A DNA stretch of 64,000 nucleotides from Umbelopsis ramanniana AG. Its lineage: Eukaryota > Mucoromycota > Umbelopsidomycetes > Umbelopsidales > Umbelopsidaceae. The stretch covers positions 124,001 to 188,000 of the forward strand of contig NW_026252105.1 in NCBI RefSeq assembly GCF_025399195.1, written 5' to 3'. Positions 45,794-64,000 of the stretch are shown one piece after another. The position numbers and the translations under genes were made by a program. The notes below the pieces were generated by a model. That model was not told the origin of the DNA and made no database searches. It worked only from the letters and a program-made list of their open reading frames with translations. How positions within the stretch are numbered: the stretch's first letter is position 1; every line of letters begins with the position of its first letter.

Positions 45794-47449
45794 TTATGCT
45801 TCGATAGTGGCTTTTTGAATTGGCTGCTCAATCTTGTCTTGTTCTGTTTTGGCCAGTTTTACCACTCGTTCGGTGGAGGCATCATCTTCCTGCTCCTCGA
45901 GCTTTCTCTTGGGAGGTTGGCTGACTTTATCGTCGTGTGGAGAAGCAGCTTTCTTTCGCGCCTCTTGTTCCGCGATCTCCTTTTCATAGAATTCTTCCAT
46001 TCCGAAAAGTTTACTACCAATTTTTTTGTATGGATCGTTAGAACCGCAGAACGTGATCATAACCCTTAAACAATAAGTCTCTTACCAAAATGAAGGATGA
46101 GACTTGGTGTGCGTCATCTTGTCATATATTTCAGATCTGGTATGATGTCCCTTCTCCTTGTCCATGGAGAGCATGCAGTATTTCGTATTTTGAGGCAAAT
46201 TATTAACCTCTACACACTGTCAGCGACAAAAAAGCAGCATTAGTATCTTAGCCTCACAGATGGCCTCTGTATCAGTCCTCACCTTTTTCAAATACGCCTT
46301 AATAACATCTACCACTGGAAGTTTGCCTTCTTTCCGGAAAATAGAAGGATTGTACTCTGCGCCACGAGCTATCATCGCTGAGCTGACATCTATAACAAAT
46401 GGACTATCAGAAATCACGGTGTCTTCAATAATCAGATCGAGACTCAATACGTACTGGTGTGATCTTTCAATTTCTGAATATCCCCATACTCAAATACATC
46501 GCCATTTGCGACCACGGGGATGGTTTTGACATTTTCAACAATATCCTTCAATGCATCCCATTTGGCCCTTTCAGATGATCTCATGTCTTTCGTTCTAGAA
46601 ACAAAGATTAGAAACAGCCAATCAGCAACTTTCATTTTGTCGAAAACGTATATACCTGCAGTGAACCGTGATTGCCTTTACTCCAGTACCTTCGATCATC
46701 TTTACCAATTCTCTAGTTTTCTCGGGGGTTTCCAAAATGCGAACTTTACAGGTGACAGGCAGTCCGCTGTTTTGCACCAAGTTCTCGAGGATCTTTAAAT
46801 CTGTTACTAGACCTGTTACCACCTTGACTCCCACTTGACGACACCTTACCTTTTTCAACACTGGTTGGTTAGATAATAAAGCGGCTCCCATACCGGCGTG
46901 GATAGAAAACTTCTTGGGGCAGCCGCAGTTGACATCAATCCCGGCAACATCATCCTTACTGCGTAAAATCTGGTAAGTCACCAATTGCCTTTATATCAAC
47001 ATGCACGACATTCATAAGGTTCTAACTCACACTGTGAGAGCAGCTTGAAGGGCGAGATCTGGATCTGCTGTGCCTATTTGGAATATCACATGGTTACGCT
47101 CATCGGGATGTGTTGCGAAGACCAGTCTGTTGTTCTTTTTATATTCGATGACACCGGTGGCAGCTAGAGCTTATTGTGAGCAAACAACAATCGGTCTCAT
47201 AAGCAACTTCTGTGAAACTTTTACATACGGTTCACTTGGCGTTCGCAGCCAATGATCTTTTTGTCGATTGTTTCCTCTGTCCAAACTAAATCTGCTCCAT
47301 ACTCCAAGGACAGCAATCTCAATGGAAGTGAGCTAATTCGGACCTTATGGCGGCATTATATGTAAATTTTGCTTTTGAAAAGAGAACAGTAGACTGACGC
47401 TTACCATAGGTGCTAGGACCACCTTGTTTGAGTAATCGGTCATCTTCAT
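45794..47449 (-). CDS. tRNA-dihydrouridine synthase 2 (DUS2/Smm1)
   Basis: Exons 47449-47405, 47343-47229, 47163-47031, 46958-46850, 46792-46656, 46594-46455, 46389-46283, 46216-46086, 46013-45794 give 378 residues. DUS2 reduces uridine 20 of tRNA with FMN. Seen: VLAPMVRISSLPLRLLSLEY at the N-terminus, catalytic Cys111 in DVNCGCPKKFS followed by GMGAALL, PVTCKVRILETPEKT, ITVHCR, PVVANGDVFEYG and ARGAEYNPSIF. The C-terminus (FCKLFGMEEFYEKEI) then a Lys/Glu tail matches the animal form without its dsRNA-binding domain. Acceptors at 46793 and 46014 were chosen by family spacing; the last intron has a CTAAC branch site. Confidence 0.9.
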
Positions 47450-48248
47450 TATGTGCAGAAAAAGCTATAGTAATTTTTTTTTCTTCGGTTCCCAATTTTT
47501 TTTCAGTAACCAATGCTTATACGAGGAGTTTCAAATTTGTATTTGGCAGGTCAAGTAATAATTATCCTCGAGAACAGATTGTCTTTCTTCTCCTCCTTTA
47601 TATTTGTTATAGCCATCAATGCCGGGATCTTTAAATGAGCATTGAAGATAAGATATACTTTATGGCTGCGTTTGGGTACATCACCTATCGATATTCGCTC
47701 TCGCATAACATCAATATATCCAATCCTCCTTCTGCTTTTTCGAATTACGATGTGCACGGCTAGCTTCTGCTGCATTTAACGTCCTTTGCTTTGAAATGGT
47801 AGGGAAGTTCTACTAAAATCATAATATTTGAGTATTTAAACTTCCATTGTCAGGCCAAAATGGCAGATGTAGATGCTGGTACACTATAATTAATTGGTAA
47901 ACGTAGATTCCCTCCACCTGGTAAATAATCACCACTGAGGGATACAGAAAAGTTTAGGGAAAATATGTCACCGCTTCAATGGCGAGTTCTTGCAATAGCC
48001 GTTTGCGAGCATTTTCACCTTCACCATACGCTGGCATTAAATGGCTTGGTGTTTTATTTGTGGGAAAATGGAGTGATGCGCTTTATAATAAGCATAAAAA
48101 AACATAAATCACCCTTATGAAATTCATATATATTCATGTTTCGCATACATGTTTGATGAAGGTGTGGGGTATTGCATGGGTGCATCTAAGGAGATCATCC
48201 TTAAAACTGTAACATAAGAAGTCATACGCCTGTTTATAAAGCAGTTAA
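47450..48248. other. Intergenic: DUS2 promoter and NIM1-like kinase 3' side
   Basis: About 800 bases, A/T-rich. Short ORFs on both strands have no family resemblance. No RNA gene recognised. Confidence 0.45.
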
Positions 48249-51641
<3,393 letters not shown>

Positions 51642-52887
51642 AATGTACGATAAAAAAGAAGATAGTAGTTATCAACGTTGGGGAAATCCAGGAGAATGGA
51701 TGATGAAAACAAGGTTTGATCCTGATGCTCTATGTAGACCAAGCGAAGATGAAAATGAAACGTATAAATTAGAAAAAGACGAACAAGAAGCAAAAAAGAG
51801 ACCAGAATAGGATGAATAGAAACAGCTTTACCAATAGGCTAGTATCATGTATCTTGGCAAATTAATAGTGTTAACTCGGGAATATTGTACTTGTAGCAGC
51901 AAACAACAAAGGACGAGAATTATTTGAGAAATTTCCTTTTGTGGGAGGTAAGGAATGCAATTTTTTGAAGGTGTATGATTATGCTTTAAACATCTTCCAA
52001 ACCCGATGCGAAAGCTTTGCGCAGAATTTTGTTAACTTTGATGCGTACTGGAGTAAGCTTACTTCCATTGAGTAGCATCAGTATTTGCATAATAACTTTC
52101 AGTGTGAACAAGACGTCCTTGTGTCTTTTAAGTGGCCCCAACCACCACAATTACTTTGAGAGGCAACCTGTCTATCAGAGACACCTATTCCCTAAAGTTC
52201 TTTTGTGCCGATCTTCAACTGTCGGATTGCTATCTTGGTAGTTCATTATGCAATTTGTAGATTTCCGGCAAGCAGAATCGGGCCAACAGCTGGGGACGAG
52301 ATTTTTCGCCTCTGCATACGTTGTAAAGGCAGCCTAATGAAGCATGGGATCAGTGATAATTTGAATAAGCAGTAGTAAGCATTCGTAAGCAGGCATAACA
52401 CAAAAAATAAATCAGTTTTCAGGTTTACAACCATATGAGTTCATAGCAAGAGGATTAGTGTTGTCCATTCAACATAAATATCCTTCTTCAGAGTATGTAC
52501 TATAGCTTAGCCTTCTTTGTACATACAAATACCATGTGTATGAATGTCCTTTTTTTGCGTCAGACTAGAGAAGTAACCCATAATACCATACCATGATGCA
52601 TCTATACCCGGTAAAGATGTATCGAGACCTTGTATTGCTATGACCAGGTACACTTGCTTGAATGCAGTATGCTATAATAAAATCTGTCGCAGCTTTCATA
52701 TAGTCCGTTTGAAGATGAATCCATTTGAAGGTTATTTTAAACAAGCTTTTTATCTCTACTTTATTATCCACATTTATGGCATATGAGACAAAGAGTAATG
52801 AAAGGTATTAACACGTGATCCATTGCTTTTCAACTTTTGTGGTTCCAAATTCGTCGACTTCCTCACGCTACTAGCTGTCTTTTTCAC
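51642..52887. other. Divergent intergenic region, 1.2 kb
   Basis: Longest spacer in the window, between the NIM1-like kinase (-) and the TLDc gene (+). A 55-codon plus-strand ORF begins at 51643 and ends at 51810. An E-box CACGTG lies at 52812-52817, 71 bases before the TLDc start. Otherwise A/T-rich with no recognised gene. Confidence 0.5.
52812..52817 (+). promoter_or_regulatory. E-box CACGTG upstream of TLDc gene
   Basis: CACGTG 71 bases upstream of the ATG at 52888. It would bind bHLH factors such as Pho4- or Cbf1-like proteins; function is inferred. Confidence 0.35.
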
Positions 52888-54952
52888 ATGGGTCAAAATG
52901 AGAGCTCGTTGAAGACACAAGGAGTTCATGACGCAAGCCAAGAAGATTCCCAAAAGTTATATGACTCTTTTACCTCCGTATCCCCGTCAGCCTTGTCATC
53001 CATTCGATCCAAAGCTGACCTGAAGCATATCAAGAGTCGGCTTTCGAAATGGGAGTTGCGATCACTTTATGCGGCATTCAACGATTTAAAGACAACATTT
53101 TCAGACAACTTTGAGTGCATCGAATTGAAGAAATTTCTGGTAAGTACCTGAACTATTCGTGCAAGATTACACTCGGAGAGCGCGATTATTCCCAACGCTA
53201 ACTTACCGTGGTATCTCAGGATGTACTCGAGCTTCCTGCGTCAGTGGAACCGGCTGGTATTTTACTGTTTAAGTCCTTTTCATATCTGGCATCCTTTCCA
53301 AAGTGTGATGAGGCTGGTCCTATACCGTTAACTTTGGATGGTTTTCTTACTGCCTTTGTCATTATGACTGGGAAGCTGGAAAAAGATCAAACGCTCGGCG
53401 CCAAATTTGAGGATTTCTTTCTGGAATCAATTGCAGTTCTACCTGCAACTATAAAAGGAGAGGTCTCAGATGGTGTACCAGCTAATGCTTCTCAAGAAGA
53501 ACCCCAAATGGAAGATGATAGCGAAATAAAACCTGCAGCCAGCAGAGGGCTAAGTTTAGCTGATCTCGGGGTGAACTTTGATGATGACGATCAACTCAAA
53601 GACGCTACCGAAGCAGACGACAATGAAGAAGATGAAAATAATGTTCAAATTTTATGCCGAGATATCTCAACTATCTTAGCATTTCTTCTTTGGATAGTCA
53701 GAGTGGAGTGGGAAGAGACACCGTACCCTGTTCAAGGCAACAATTCTTGTGAAGAAGAAATCAAAATGGCTGACAACATAGTCGCTAGTATATCTAGCAT
53801 CCCTCCTACAGATTATGATTCCGATTTGCCTTGTATATCACTGTCACATTTTCGACAATGGAGGAATCAGAATGCCCCAAACCTGTTCAAGAGCTTACAG
53901 TCTTTTATCTACAACAAGTTTGCAATGTATGAACACCCTACTGTTCATAGTTCCACTAGTCGATCTGAAATTGTGATGAGCGCAGATGTTACGCCAAAAC
54001 CAGATAAAACAGAACTGCTAACGACCATGTATGCTGCTATGATTAGCTGGAATCTCCCGGAAAATGCCATGTCTCAAAAGCAATGGAATTTATTGTACAA
54101 CGCCGATAGTGACGGATACGCCATGAACAATTTTATCTCCCACGTCTTCAAATACCCTGGTAGGTTTAGTGGTATAGTCGATATATCAGCTCAATAGAGT
54201 CTTTCTCACGCTTTGTTGGTTCAGGTCCCACTCTTTTGATACTGCAAGTAGAAGCTATTGGTACGGCAACATCCTCATTATCATTATCATCATCGTATCA
54301 AGAATTATCATCATCAGCTTCGGCCCCGAAGCATGGAAGCTCACCTTTGCGACGATTCTCTTCTTCCGCTCAGCTTTTGAATACACCTAAGAGTATGCTA
54401 TTAGGTGCATATATACCAGAGCCATGGAAACAGCCAAAGCAGTATTGGGGCAGTTCCGAATGCTTTGTTTATGAGCTTGGTCCCAATTATGAAATATATC
54501 GCCCAATAGGCAAGGGACAACAGTATATTTACTGCCACAAAGATTTCGGTATAGCATTTGGAGGCACGTCCTCCTACAATGGACCCCCTGCCAGTCAACA
54601 CCAGCGCAGCCGAACCTCCACCTCACCCTCGCCACAAAACGCATTCCTACTGACGTTGGATGACAGCTTACAGAAAGGCACATACGTACAAGATGCATTC
54701 CCAGCTGCCCCTACATTTGGCAAGGGTCGAACACGAGAAAAGTTCGCATATTTCTTTGAAACAGCTAGCATGGAAGTGTTTGGCATGGGCGGCCAAAAAG
54801 CAAGAGTGACACAAGCAAGCGATTGGCAGTTCGATAAGCAGGAAGCTGAAAGGCGAGCAGGAGTTAACATCAGAAAAGACGGCAAAGGCGTTGATCGTCA
54901 GCTGTTACAAATGGCTGGTGTTATAGACGACGATGTCGGGCAAGATAAATAA
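52888..54952 (+). CDS. Rtc5/MEAK7-like TLDc-domain protein
   Basis: Exons 52888-53139, 53220-54159, 54225-54952 give 639 residues. The N-terminus MGQNESS is a strong myristoylation signal (Gly2, Ser6). The C-terminal TLDc domain is split: LLILQVEAIGTATSS..., then FGAYIPEPW-like LLGAYIPEPWKQPKQYWGSS, SECFVYELGP, GIAFGG, and the closing LDDSLQKGTYVQDAF with EVFGMGG. Yeast Rtc5 and animal MEAK7 have this arrangement; Rtc5 acts on V-ATPase assembly at the vacuole. The middle (about 185-230) is acidic and linker-like. TLDc proteins lack catalysis. Start: the frame is open to 52837 but the first ATG is 52888. AATAAA at 55000-55005. Confidence 0.86.
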
Positions 54953-55538
54953 TGCATATTGTTAGCCACCAACCATCTTATATACTGTAAATTTTTCTCA
55001 ATAAACACCCAGCAAGACTTAATCATGTCACAGCTCAGTGCTCGCTATCCTTCATGTCTATCTTCTTAGCTATAAAACAATGAATTACACTATAAATAAG
55101 TTTCCTGATCTATTAAAAAAGCCGGGGTGGCAGGAGTTAAGTTGGTTTGCGTAGAAGGTCACCTAATGTAAGGTTTCTGGAAACTGTGGTGATATGCCAA
55201 AAGTGGATGTCGCTAGAAACTGAAATTTTCCTGGAACACAAGGCAAAAGGTGGAGCCAGCGCTGAGAGTCTGAGGTATTCAGTTTGTTCCAACCATAGAA
55301 AAAAAAAAGAAACATTCCAAAAGTGCATCAATGAACCGAAAATCCTCACAGACGTTGTTGATGGGATTTTCTCTGGCTGGTCAGGAAAAAAAAGAAATGG
55401 AGTGCCAAGATTGGGACTGATATCTGAGTTGAATTCTCCGCTTAAATTGGGCTGCACTAATTTAGAATCGCCGTAAAAAGGTACGGGCCACCCACGTTTC
55501 ACTCTGGTGTCTACCGCTCTTTTCATCATCTTCTCATC
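54953..55538. other. Intergenic: TLDc 3' end and GDP-mannose gene promoter
   Basis: About 590 bases. AATAAA at 55000-55005 for the TLDc gene; the rest is presumed promoter of the GDP-mannose pyrophosphorylase. Opposed ORFs near 55140-55590 have no family resemblance. Confidence 0.5.
55000..55005 (+). terminator. Poly(A) signal of TLDc gene
   Basis: AATAAA 48 bases after the stop codon at 54952. Confidence 0.5.
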
Positions 55539-56830
55539 ATGAAAGCTCTCATTCTCGTCGGTGGTAAGTGAGACGACAACTTTCAATATATACGCACATG
55601 GGTCATAACATTCAAATCAAACCAGGTTTTGGTACCCGTCTTCGCCCTCTCACTCTTACCCTTCCCAAGCCGTTGGTTGAATTCGCCAACAAGCCCATGA
55701 TCCTCCATCAGATCGAGGCTCTTGCAAAGGTACGTCTGTCATCTGTATAGGAACTATCTTTGATGGTTATTGACCGTGGTTGACCGCTTAGGCTGGTGTT
55801 CGTGATATTGTTTTGGCTGTGAACTATCGCCCTGAGGTTATGGTTTCAGTTCTCCAGCAATATGAGGAAAAGTTCAATGTTAAGATCACATTCTCGGTCG
55901 AAACTGAACCTCTCGGTACTGCTGGACCACTTGCGCTGGCTCGCGAGATCCTTGGAAAGGACGAAAGCTGCTTCTTCGTTTTAAACAGCGATGTCATTTG
56001 CGACTATCCTTTCGAGCAACTTGTCGATTTCCATAAGTCTCACGGCGGCGAAGGTACTATTGTTGTCACCAAGGTTGAGGATCCTTCAAAGTATGGTGTG
56101 GTCGTCAACCACGCTGATTCCTCCAAGATTGAGCGTTTCGTCGAGAAGCCTCAGACTTTCATCAGCAACAAGATCAATGCTGGTATTTACATATTGAACC
56201 CCACCGTTCTAAACCGAATTGAGGTATGCGTTTCAAAATTAGGCAATTTTTTATTTATAAACCTCCAACTGACGTAGTTGAAATGTTACCTCACCTCAGC
56301 TCAAGCCCACTTCCATTGAGAAGGAAGTCTTCCCCTTCATTGCCGAGGATGGTCAACTTCACACCTTCGACTTGGATGGTTTCTGGATGGACGTTGGTCA
56401 GCCCAAGGATTTCTTGACTGGTACCTGTTTGTACCTTTCTCATTTATCCAAGAAACACCCTGAGCAACTTGTCAACCCTACTTTGGAGTATGTTCATAAG
56501 GGTAATGTTATGGTTCATCCTTCCGCCAAGATTGGAAAGGGATGTCGTATTGGTCCCAATGTAGTTGTTGGACCTGATGCCGTCATTGGAGACGGTGTTC
56601 GCTTGCAGCGATGTGTTATCTTGGAAGGAGCCAAGGTGAAGGACTTCGCCTGGGTCCACTCCAGCATTGTTGGATGGCACTCCAGCGTTGGCAAATGGTC
56701 CCGCTTGGAAGGATGCTCTGTTCTTGGTGACGATGTTACCATCAAGGATGAGATCTATGTCAATGGTGGCTCTATCTTGCCTCACAAGAGTATTGCTGCT
56801 AACATTACTGAGCCTCAGATCATCATGTAA
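55539..56830 (+). CDS. Mannose-1-phosphate guanylyltransferase
   Basis: Exons 55539-55563, 55626-55729, 55792-56223, 56300-56830 give 363 residues, matching yeast Psa1/Vig9. It makes GDP-mannose from mannose-1-phosphate and GTP in the cytosol, feeding glycosylation and cell-wall mannan. Seen: nucleotide-binding [88 protein letters not shown], and a C-terminal left-handed beta-helix of hexapeptide repeats ([20 protein letters not shown] and following). The first exon is 25 bases and ends inside the Gly-rich loop. Confidence 0.97.
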
Positions 56831-57444
56831 ATATATCTCTTTACTTTTCTATTGAGCCTACAACCACCTCCTTCATCTCAAGCAACGCACGATCGACATG
56901 GTCAAGTACATATCCCCCAACTTTTTTATTTTTATTTTTCAAAAAAGCTTTCATACGTAGCGAGCGCCCTTTACTCTTAAACCCCCCAAAATTTTTTGAC
57001 GATGTACGAGAATATATTGCATACTTATTGCTTGGATCTTTTTGGTCGAGCATTTAGCCACGTATTCAAAGAATAAAATCACATATGAAAAAGACTGGCA
57101 TATTTTTCTTTTGTTTTGCTCTCCTCTGGAATCAAAGTATACCGCTGACGTTGTGAAAACGGGGCAAGTGGAGATTTAAAAAAAACGGTGGCGGTCGAAA
57201 TCCTTTGTTTCCCTGATCTGTGGTTAAAACTCAGGCTGATCAATTCAGTGGTACCAGCATGTAGATTAAGGGTTCACAATATTACTGAATAATGTTTATA
57301 TGAGCAAAACCTGTAAAATATATTTTTAAAATATGTAGGCTATTGCCATGCAAAATATAGAAGGAAATAGGTTGAATTGAATAGATTTGGATGTGGTGGT
57401 CAGGAGAAAAAATAAAGCTGCCAGCAGCGCATAACTGAGTGTGT
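56831..57444. other. Convergent intergenic region
   Basis: About 610 bases between the GDP-mannose pyrophosphorylase (+) and chitin synthase (-) 3' ends. T-rich run near 56920-56940, A-rich run near 57180. The end at 57445 follows the chosen last chitin-synthase exon. Confidence 0.45.
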
Positions 57445-60400
57445 TTAACCGGTGAAAATTTCTGTGGTGATAAAATGTGGTGAGTGGGGTTGAAAACATT
57501 GTAGAACAATCAGCATGAGATTATATAAATCCACTTACTCATAACCAAGTAAGTGCAGCTTCCAGCGAATCGAATGACGGCAAGCACTGCGACGGACCAG
57601 AGAATGAAACCAAGGTACACGGTACTTCGTTCAGTGAAATCACCGAACCAGTGGAGAAGTTGTGCGTTGCAAATAACAGCTACCAAAGCCAAGTTGGAAA
57701 TGATCCAGCTGATAACAAGGCGAGTACGGAAAGCCTTGTAGTAATCTTCTTGCTTGGTCTTGGCATCACGGTGAGAAGGTGCTTCTACAACCTTCTTGGT
57801 GAGATCCAAACACGCTTCTTCATACATTTCGTTAAGATCCTTTTGCTCTGTTGGAACAGCAATTTCAACTGTATGCTCTCCGTTGTCGTTCTTCTTGGAC
57901 TTGACTACACCGAGATCAGTTGCGATAGAGTTATCACCCTTAGTACCCCATGACACGTCGTGGGTGTTACAGAAAGCATAAACCTGATGTGATAGAAATG
58001 TATAAGTTGCAAGCCTACATCTCCTATAATCATTGTGAAAGCACTTACGTTGAGAATGTTGGTGTAACCAGGTGCCATGAAGATATAGGGAATGAAACTA
58101 GTGAGCATGTGCCAGGGGTCGAGGAAGAGAATAGATGATACAAGGTAGAGAACGTAGGTAGAGAAGACAGAGACAATGACATCTCGGAACGCTTCTTGTT
58201 TTATCAATCCCACGAACATATTACCCGATCCACCCGCTGAATCCACGGCCGTTTCCACGCCAATAACAGTGATCCAAATAGTAGCAAACATCATGTACAC
58301 CATAAGTAGAGCAAAGAATACGAATGATCCAATATACGCCCATTTCGAACCCTGAGGTCGATTACCCATGGCTAAAATAAACTGTAGGCCCATGTTGGTT
58401 AGTCTTAGATGCTGTTGCTTTGTTCGAAAATGTGCTCAAACCTTACCTGGCAAATGATCAATACGACATATATATAATTAAGGACTTGATGCAGAACGTT
58501 GGCGACGTTTGTAGGCATAGGTTTAGGGTTAAGAGTATCGGAGGCGAGAGCATTGGTCAAGATGAAGAAGGTCAGGTAGAAATTACCCTAAGAAAAGACA
58601 TGTGAATGAGTATATAGGATTCTACCACGGTGGACGTGAATGCTCAACATACCAAAGCGAACCAAGAGAAAATCAAGTTATATGTTTGATAAAGATCTTC
58701 AAACATAAAGGCAAGCTTGCGGAAAAGAGAGTGGCCAGAGCCCCAAATCTTACGCCAGTGATATAGCGCATAGACACCAGCAAAGAAGGAACCTGTAAAT
58801 GTCATATCAGTATATCTATCTCGCAAATAAACCCAATATTTACTGCCATCTCTATACATACCGTTAAGCCATCTACGACGTTGGGAAACGAATTCAGGAA
58901 TAGAATCAGGAACATCGGTTTCACCATAAGCACTGGAAACGTAGTGAAGAATGTAGTTTGCATTCTTCTTCACGACCAATTCGTAACAAAGAATACGATC
59001 TTCAGCAAGATACATGTTGGCAGTAAAAATGTCAGCATCGCCTCCGTGTTGGGTTTCACCCAAGAAGTACTTTTCCAATGGTCCATGACCATTTATGTCG
59101 TTTTGTAGAGCCTCGTAGCGGTAGGCCGAGAATGCACCTGGAAGCACAGAAATGTATCCAAAGACAGACTCCAAAGGCTTATCCAAAATGTTGGACATCT
59201 TGTATTCGAAGTTTTGGGAGGCAACCAGAGGGTTGAGTAGGCTAGGTGGGTAGCTGTTAGTGAATGCATTTACTTCGGGTGCGTATGATACAACCCCCAA
59301 AAACTTACTTGACACCAGCAGTACCGGACATAGCACGAATTTCACCACAGGCACCAGCGACATTAGAGTTAATATCAAAAGCCTTCCAAAGATGGTAGAT
59401 GGAAGTGCCACCGGGACGAGTACCAACATCAAGAAGAACGCAAACGTTAGGGTTGATGACAGGGCCAAAAGCTTGGAAGAACCAACGATGAGAATTGATC
59501 TTTTTGGCATTCTTCTCCTTCAAACAGAAGAGAATTTGGCAAGGAACGATGTCCTTATCAGCACCCTTGAACTTCATGTCAGGATCCACACTCAATTGCG
59601 TGGTGAACTATGAATAAACGATACGGCAGACATGGTTAAACTGGTTAGCTTGATCATTCGATCACAATAGTTCCCAAAGGGTGAATATCCCCCTACCTCA
59701 TAAAGATGCGCTGTCACAGGCTTGTCATTCACGACATTTTTAGCTACACCATCTTGGTAGACGCCCATAGCAGCCAATACGGAAAGAGTTCGCGGATTGA
59801 CCTTGGTACGTCCGTCAGAGACAATACAAACAGTGACCTTTTGCCAACCGTTAGCACCCCAAGTTCTTGAGCGTTCACGCGTACACAAATGGGAAATGTT
59901 CTTCATGACACCGTGCATAGTGCGTGCAAATAAAATTTCGTCTTCCTGTTAAACCGTGGATTATTTTTAGCTTCTTGGTATTGTTTCTTGATTTGGAGTC
60001 AAAACCCCGATTAGGGTTTCGGTTAATTCAATACACTTACGTTGTACATCGTCTATAGAGATAAAAGACAGTGAGAATTAGTGTGAGGTGTTTGAAAAAG
60101 TACGCCAAGTGCAATAGAAACTTACCATCACAATAAAAAGCTCAGTTGAACGACCAATCAAAGCTTGGCGCAAAGTATAGTTTTGAGCAACAAAATCAGC
60201 AGGATCACAGGTGGCAGCAGTATAGCGCATATGAGTGAATTCCTTATCCTCCGGGGCCGTGCCCTTACGAGGCACGGCTGCTAAATACTTGGAAGGCACA
60301 GGACAATCCAAGACCAAGTTACCACTGGTCAATGGTACCTTTCTCACTATGGAAAGTCCATGGTTAGTTCCGTGTGCCAAGCTCTCTTTCCCAGAATTTT

Positions 60401-60808
60401 TGCCAATTAGAAGACCGTTGTCCTTAACAAACACTTACTTGTCTTATAACGGCGAGCAACACGTCTAGGCGCCTCTCCATAGTGAATACCGCCACCAGGA
60501 GAAGGGAAACCCATGTTTACCTGGGGAGAAGGTGAAGGGGAGGGAGCACCATAAGGAGATTGAGCAGGATAGGTATCACCATAATCACTGTTCTGATGCT
60601 GCAACAAGGGAGCATTGTCGTGGTATCCTCCCATCCCGCCTTGTTGATGATGGTCGTCGAACGGATCAGCAGCATAACCAGGGTTACGGTCCATAGGCTG
60701 GGGTGAAAAGTGAGTATCCGTCAGAGGATACTGGTCATAGCCACCAGGAGGAGAATGCAACGGCGCGTTTGGCGGCGGAGGAGACTGCTGCCTTTGATTG
60801 GGATACAT
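57445..60808 (-). CDS. Chitin synthase (class I/II type)
   Basis: Exons 60808-60439, 60346-60126, 60052-60041, 59945-59697, 59607-59309, 59241-58862, 58792-58653, 58587-58447, 58381-58049, 57983-57539, 57461-57445 give 868 residues. A plasma-membrane GT2 enzyme that polymerises N-acetylglucosamine. Seen: a Pro/Gln-rich cytosolic N-terminus; [75 protein letters not shown]; the hallmark QRRRWLNG; and at least six hydrophobic C-terminal segments. The third exon is 12 bases and is needed for the MTMYNEDE motif. The last 17-base exon (ending KIFTG) is favoured over reading through to a stop at 57510, but less certain. ATG 60808 is the first in frame. Confidence 0.92.
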
Positions 60809-61283
60809 ATCGAAAGCAGCAAGAGATTCGGTGGAGGGGGCCAACTTTTTTTTCGACCTTGGGGATTTTATGGACGGGGTTGAGTTTTGGCGCTAAATTT
60901 ATCTATTATTTTAATTGCTCAGAGTGCTGGTACCTGGTCAATTTTGGTTTCGCCGTAATCAATTCACTCCGCTTTAAGAGAGCTTATTTTTACTCTTTTT
61001 GCTGATTTGTGCCTTTTGATCTGAAACGTTGGCAGCTGCCTTTCCCAAAATAAATACAATGATCCATCTACTTCTTTGTAGGGAGAATCCAGGTGGCACC
61101 ACAAAATAGGGAGAACCATCCTATTTCAGTGAAAGAAATAAATTTTGGTTGACAAGATGAGGTCAGCACCCTTGTCGGGCTATGAAAAAGTAATCCCAAA
61201 AAAAAGTCGCGTCTTTACAACACAACTTTTTTTTTTATTGATTTCATTGGCAATCGCGTCTAGTTCGTTTCCATCCACCGAAA
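60809..61283. other. Divergent intergenic region chitin synthase / MCM7
   Basis: About 475 bases, A/T-rich, holding both promoters. A T-run near 61226-61238 precedes the MCM7 start. No gene seen. Confidence 0.5.

Positions 61284-64000
<2,717 letters not shown>

Noticed and set aside
46065-46085. 21-base intron near the end of DUS2
   Set aside because: A GT...AG pair of 21 bases keeps frame, but a 72-base intron with the same donor, a CTAAC branch site and an acceptor at 46014 also keeps frame and gives better family alignment.
57510-57540. Chitin synthase ending by read-through at 57510
   Set aside because: GTAAGT at 57538 with an acceptor at 57462 gives a shorter end similar to other fungal chitin synthases; kept as the less likely alternative.
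60005-60020. Telomere-like TTAGGG in an intron
   Set aside because: A single unit inside a chitin-synthase intron, not a repeat array.

Overview
The window is nuclear DNA of a filamentous, intron-rich fungus. I place it in the early-diverging Mucoromycota (Mucorales-like) by inference. Supporting signs are a compact layout (about 29 protein genes in 64 kb), many short GT-AG introns of roughly 50-120 nt often with CTAAC/CTGAC-like branch sites, a chitin synthase, a fused fungal-type betaine-lipid synthase, and conserved eukaryotic housekeeping genes that keep the many introns lost in budding yeasts. I found no rRNA, tRNA, transposon, CRISPR array or prokaryotic feature.

Layout. 0-7 kb: a partial Faf1/C1orf131-like ribosome-assembly protein, phosphopantothenoylcysteine decarboxylase, a casein-kinase-1-like kinase with a long Trp/Gly-containing tail, and glutaryl-CoA dehydrogenase. 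7-19 kb: a PH-domain protein, SART1/Snu66, PET100, a large acidic PHD-finger protein, an unrecognised S/T-P-rich protein and a Snapin-like BLOC-1 subunit. 19-24.4 kb: a sparser, accessory-looking stretch with a secreted GH5 endoglycoceramidase-like enzyme and two tandem DUF1772 membrane proteins. 24.4-36 kb: betaine-lipid synthase, cytosolic glutamyl-tRNA synthetase, phosphatidylinositol transfer protein, mitochondrial GatC, a metaxin/Sam37-like protein and a UBE2G/Ubc7-type E2. 36.9-47.5 kb: SIN3, EMG1/NEP1, an ankyrin/F-box-like protein, a mitochondrial NAD kinase and tRNA dihydrouridine synthase 2. 48-64 kb: a NIM1/Gin4-like kinase, an Rtc5-like TLDc protein, GDP-mannose pyrophosphorylase, chitin synthase and MCM7, which runs off the right edge.

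The genes do not form one pathway. Loose themes are mitochondria (glutaryl-CoA dehydrogenase, PET100, GatC, metaxin, NAD kinase), lipids (betaine-lipid synthase, PITP, GH5), RNA maturation and translation (Faf1-like, SART1, GluRS, EMG1, DUS2) and cell wall (GDP-mannose, chitin). Exon boundaries were assigned by hand from splice signals, reading frame and remembered family motifs. Every multi-exon model given sums to an open frame, but none has been checked against transcripts. No clearly new multi-gene system was seen. The observations most worth a second look are the GW/WG-bearing tail of the CK1-like kinase, the EMG1 start codon lying inside a CATG shared with an opposing ORF, a 12-nt chitin-synthase microexon, a 12-bp perfect inverted repeat in a divergent promoter, and the S/T-P-rich orphan.
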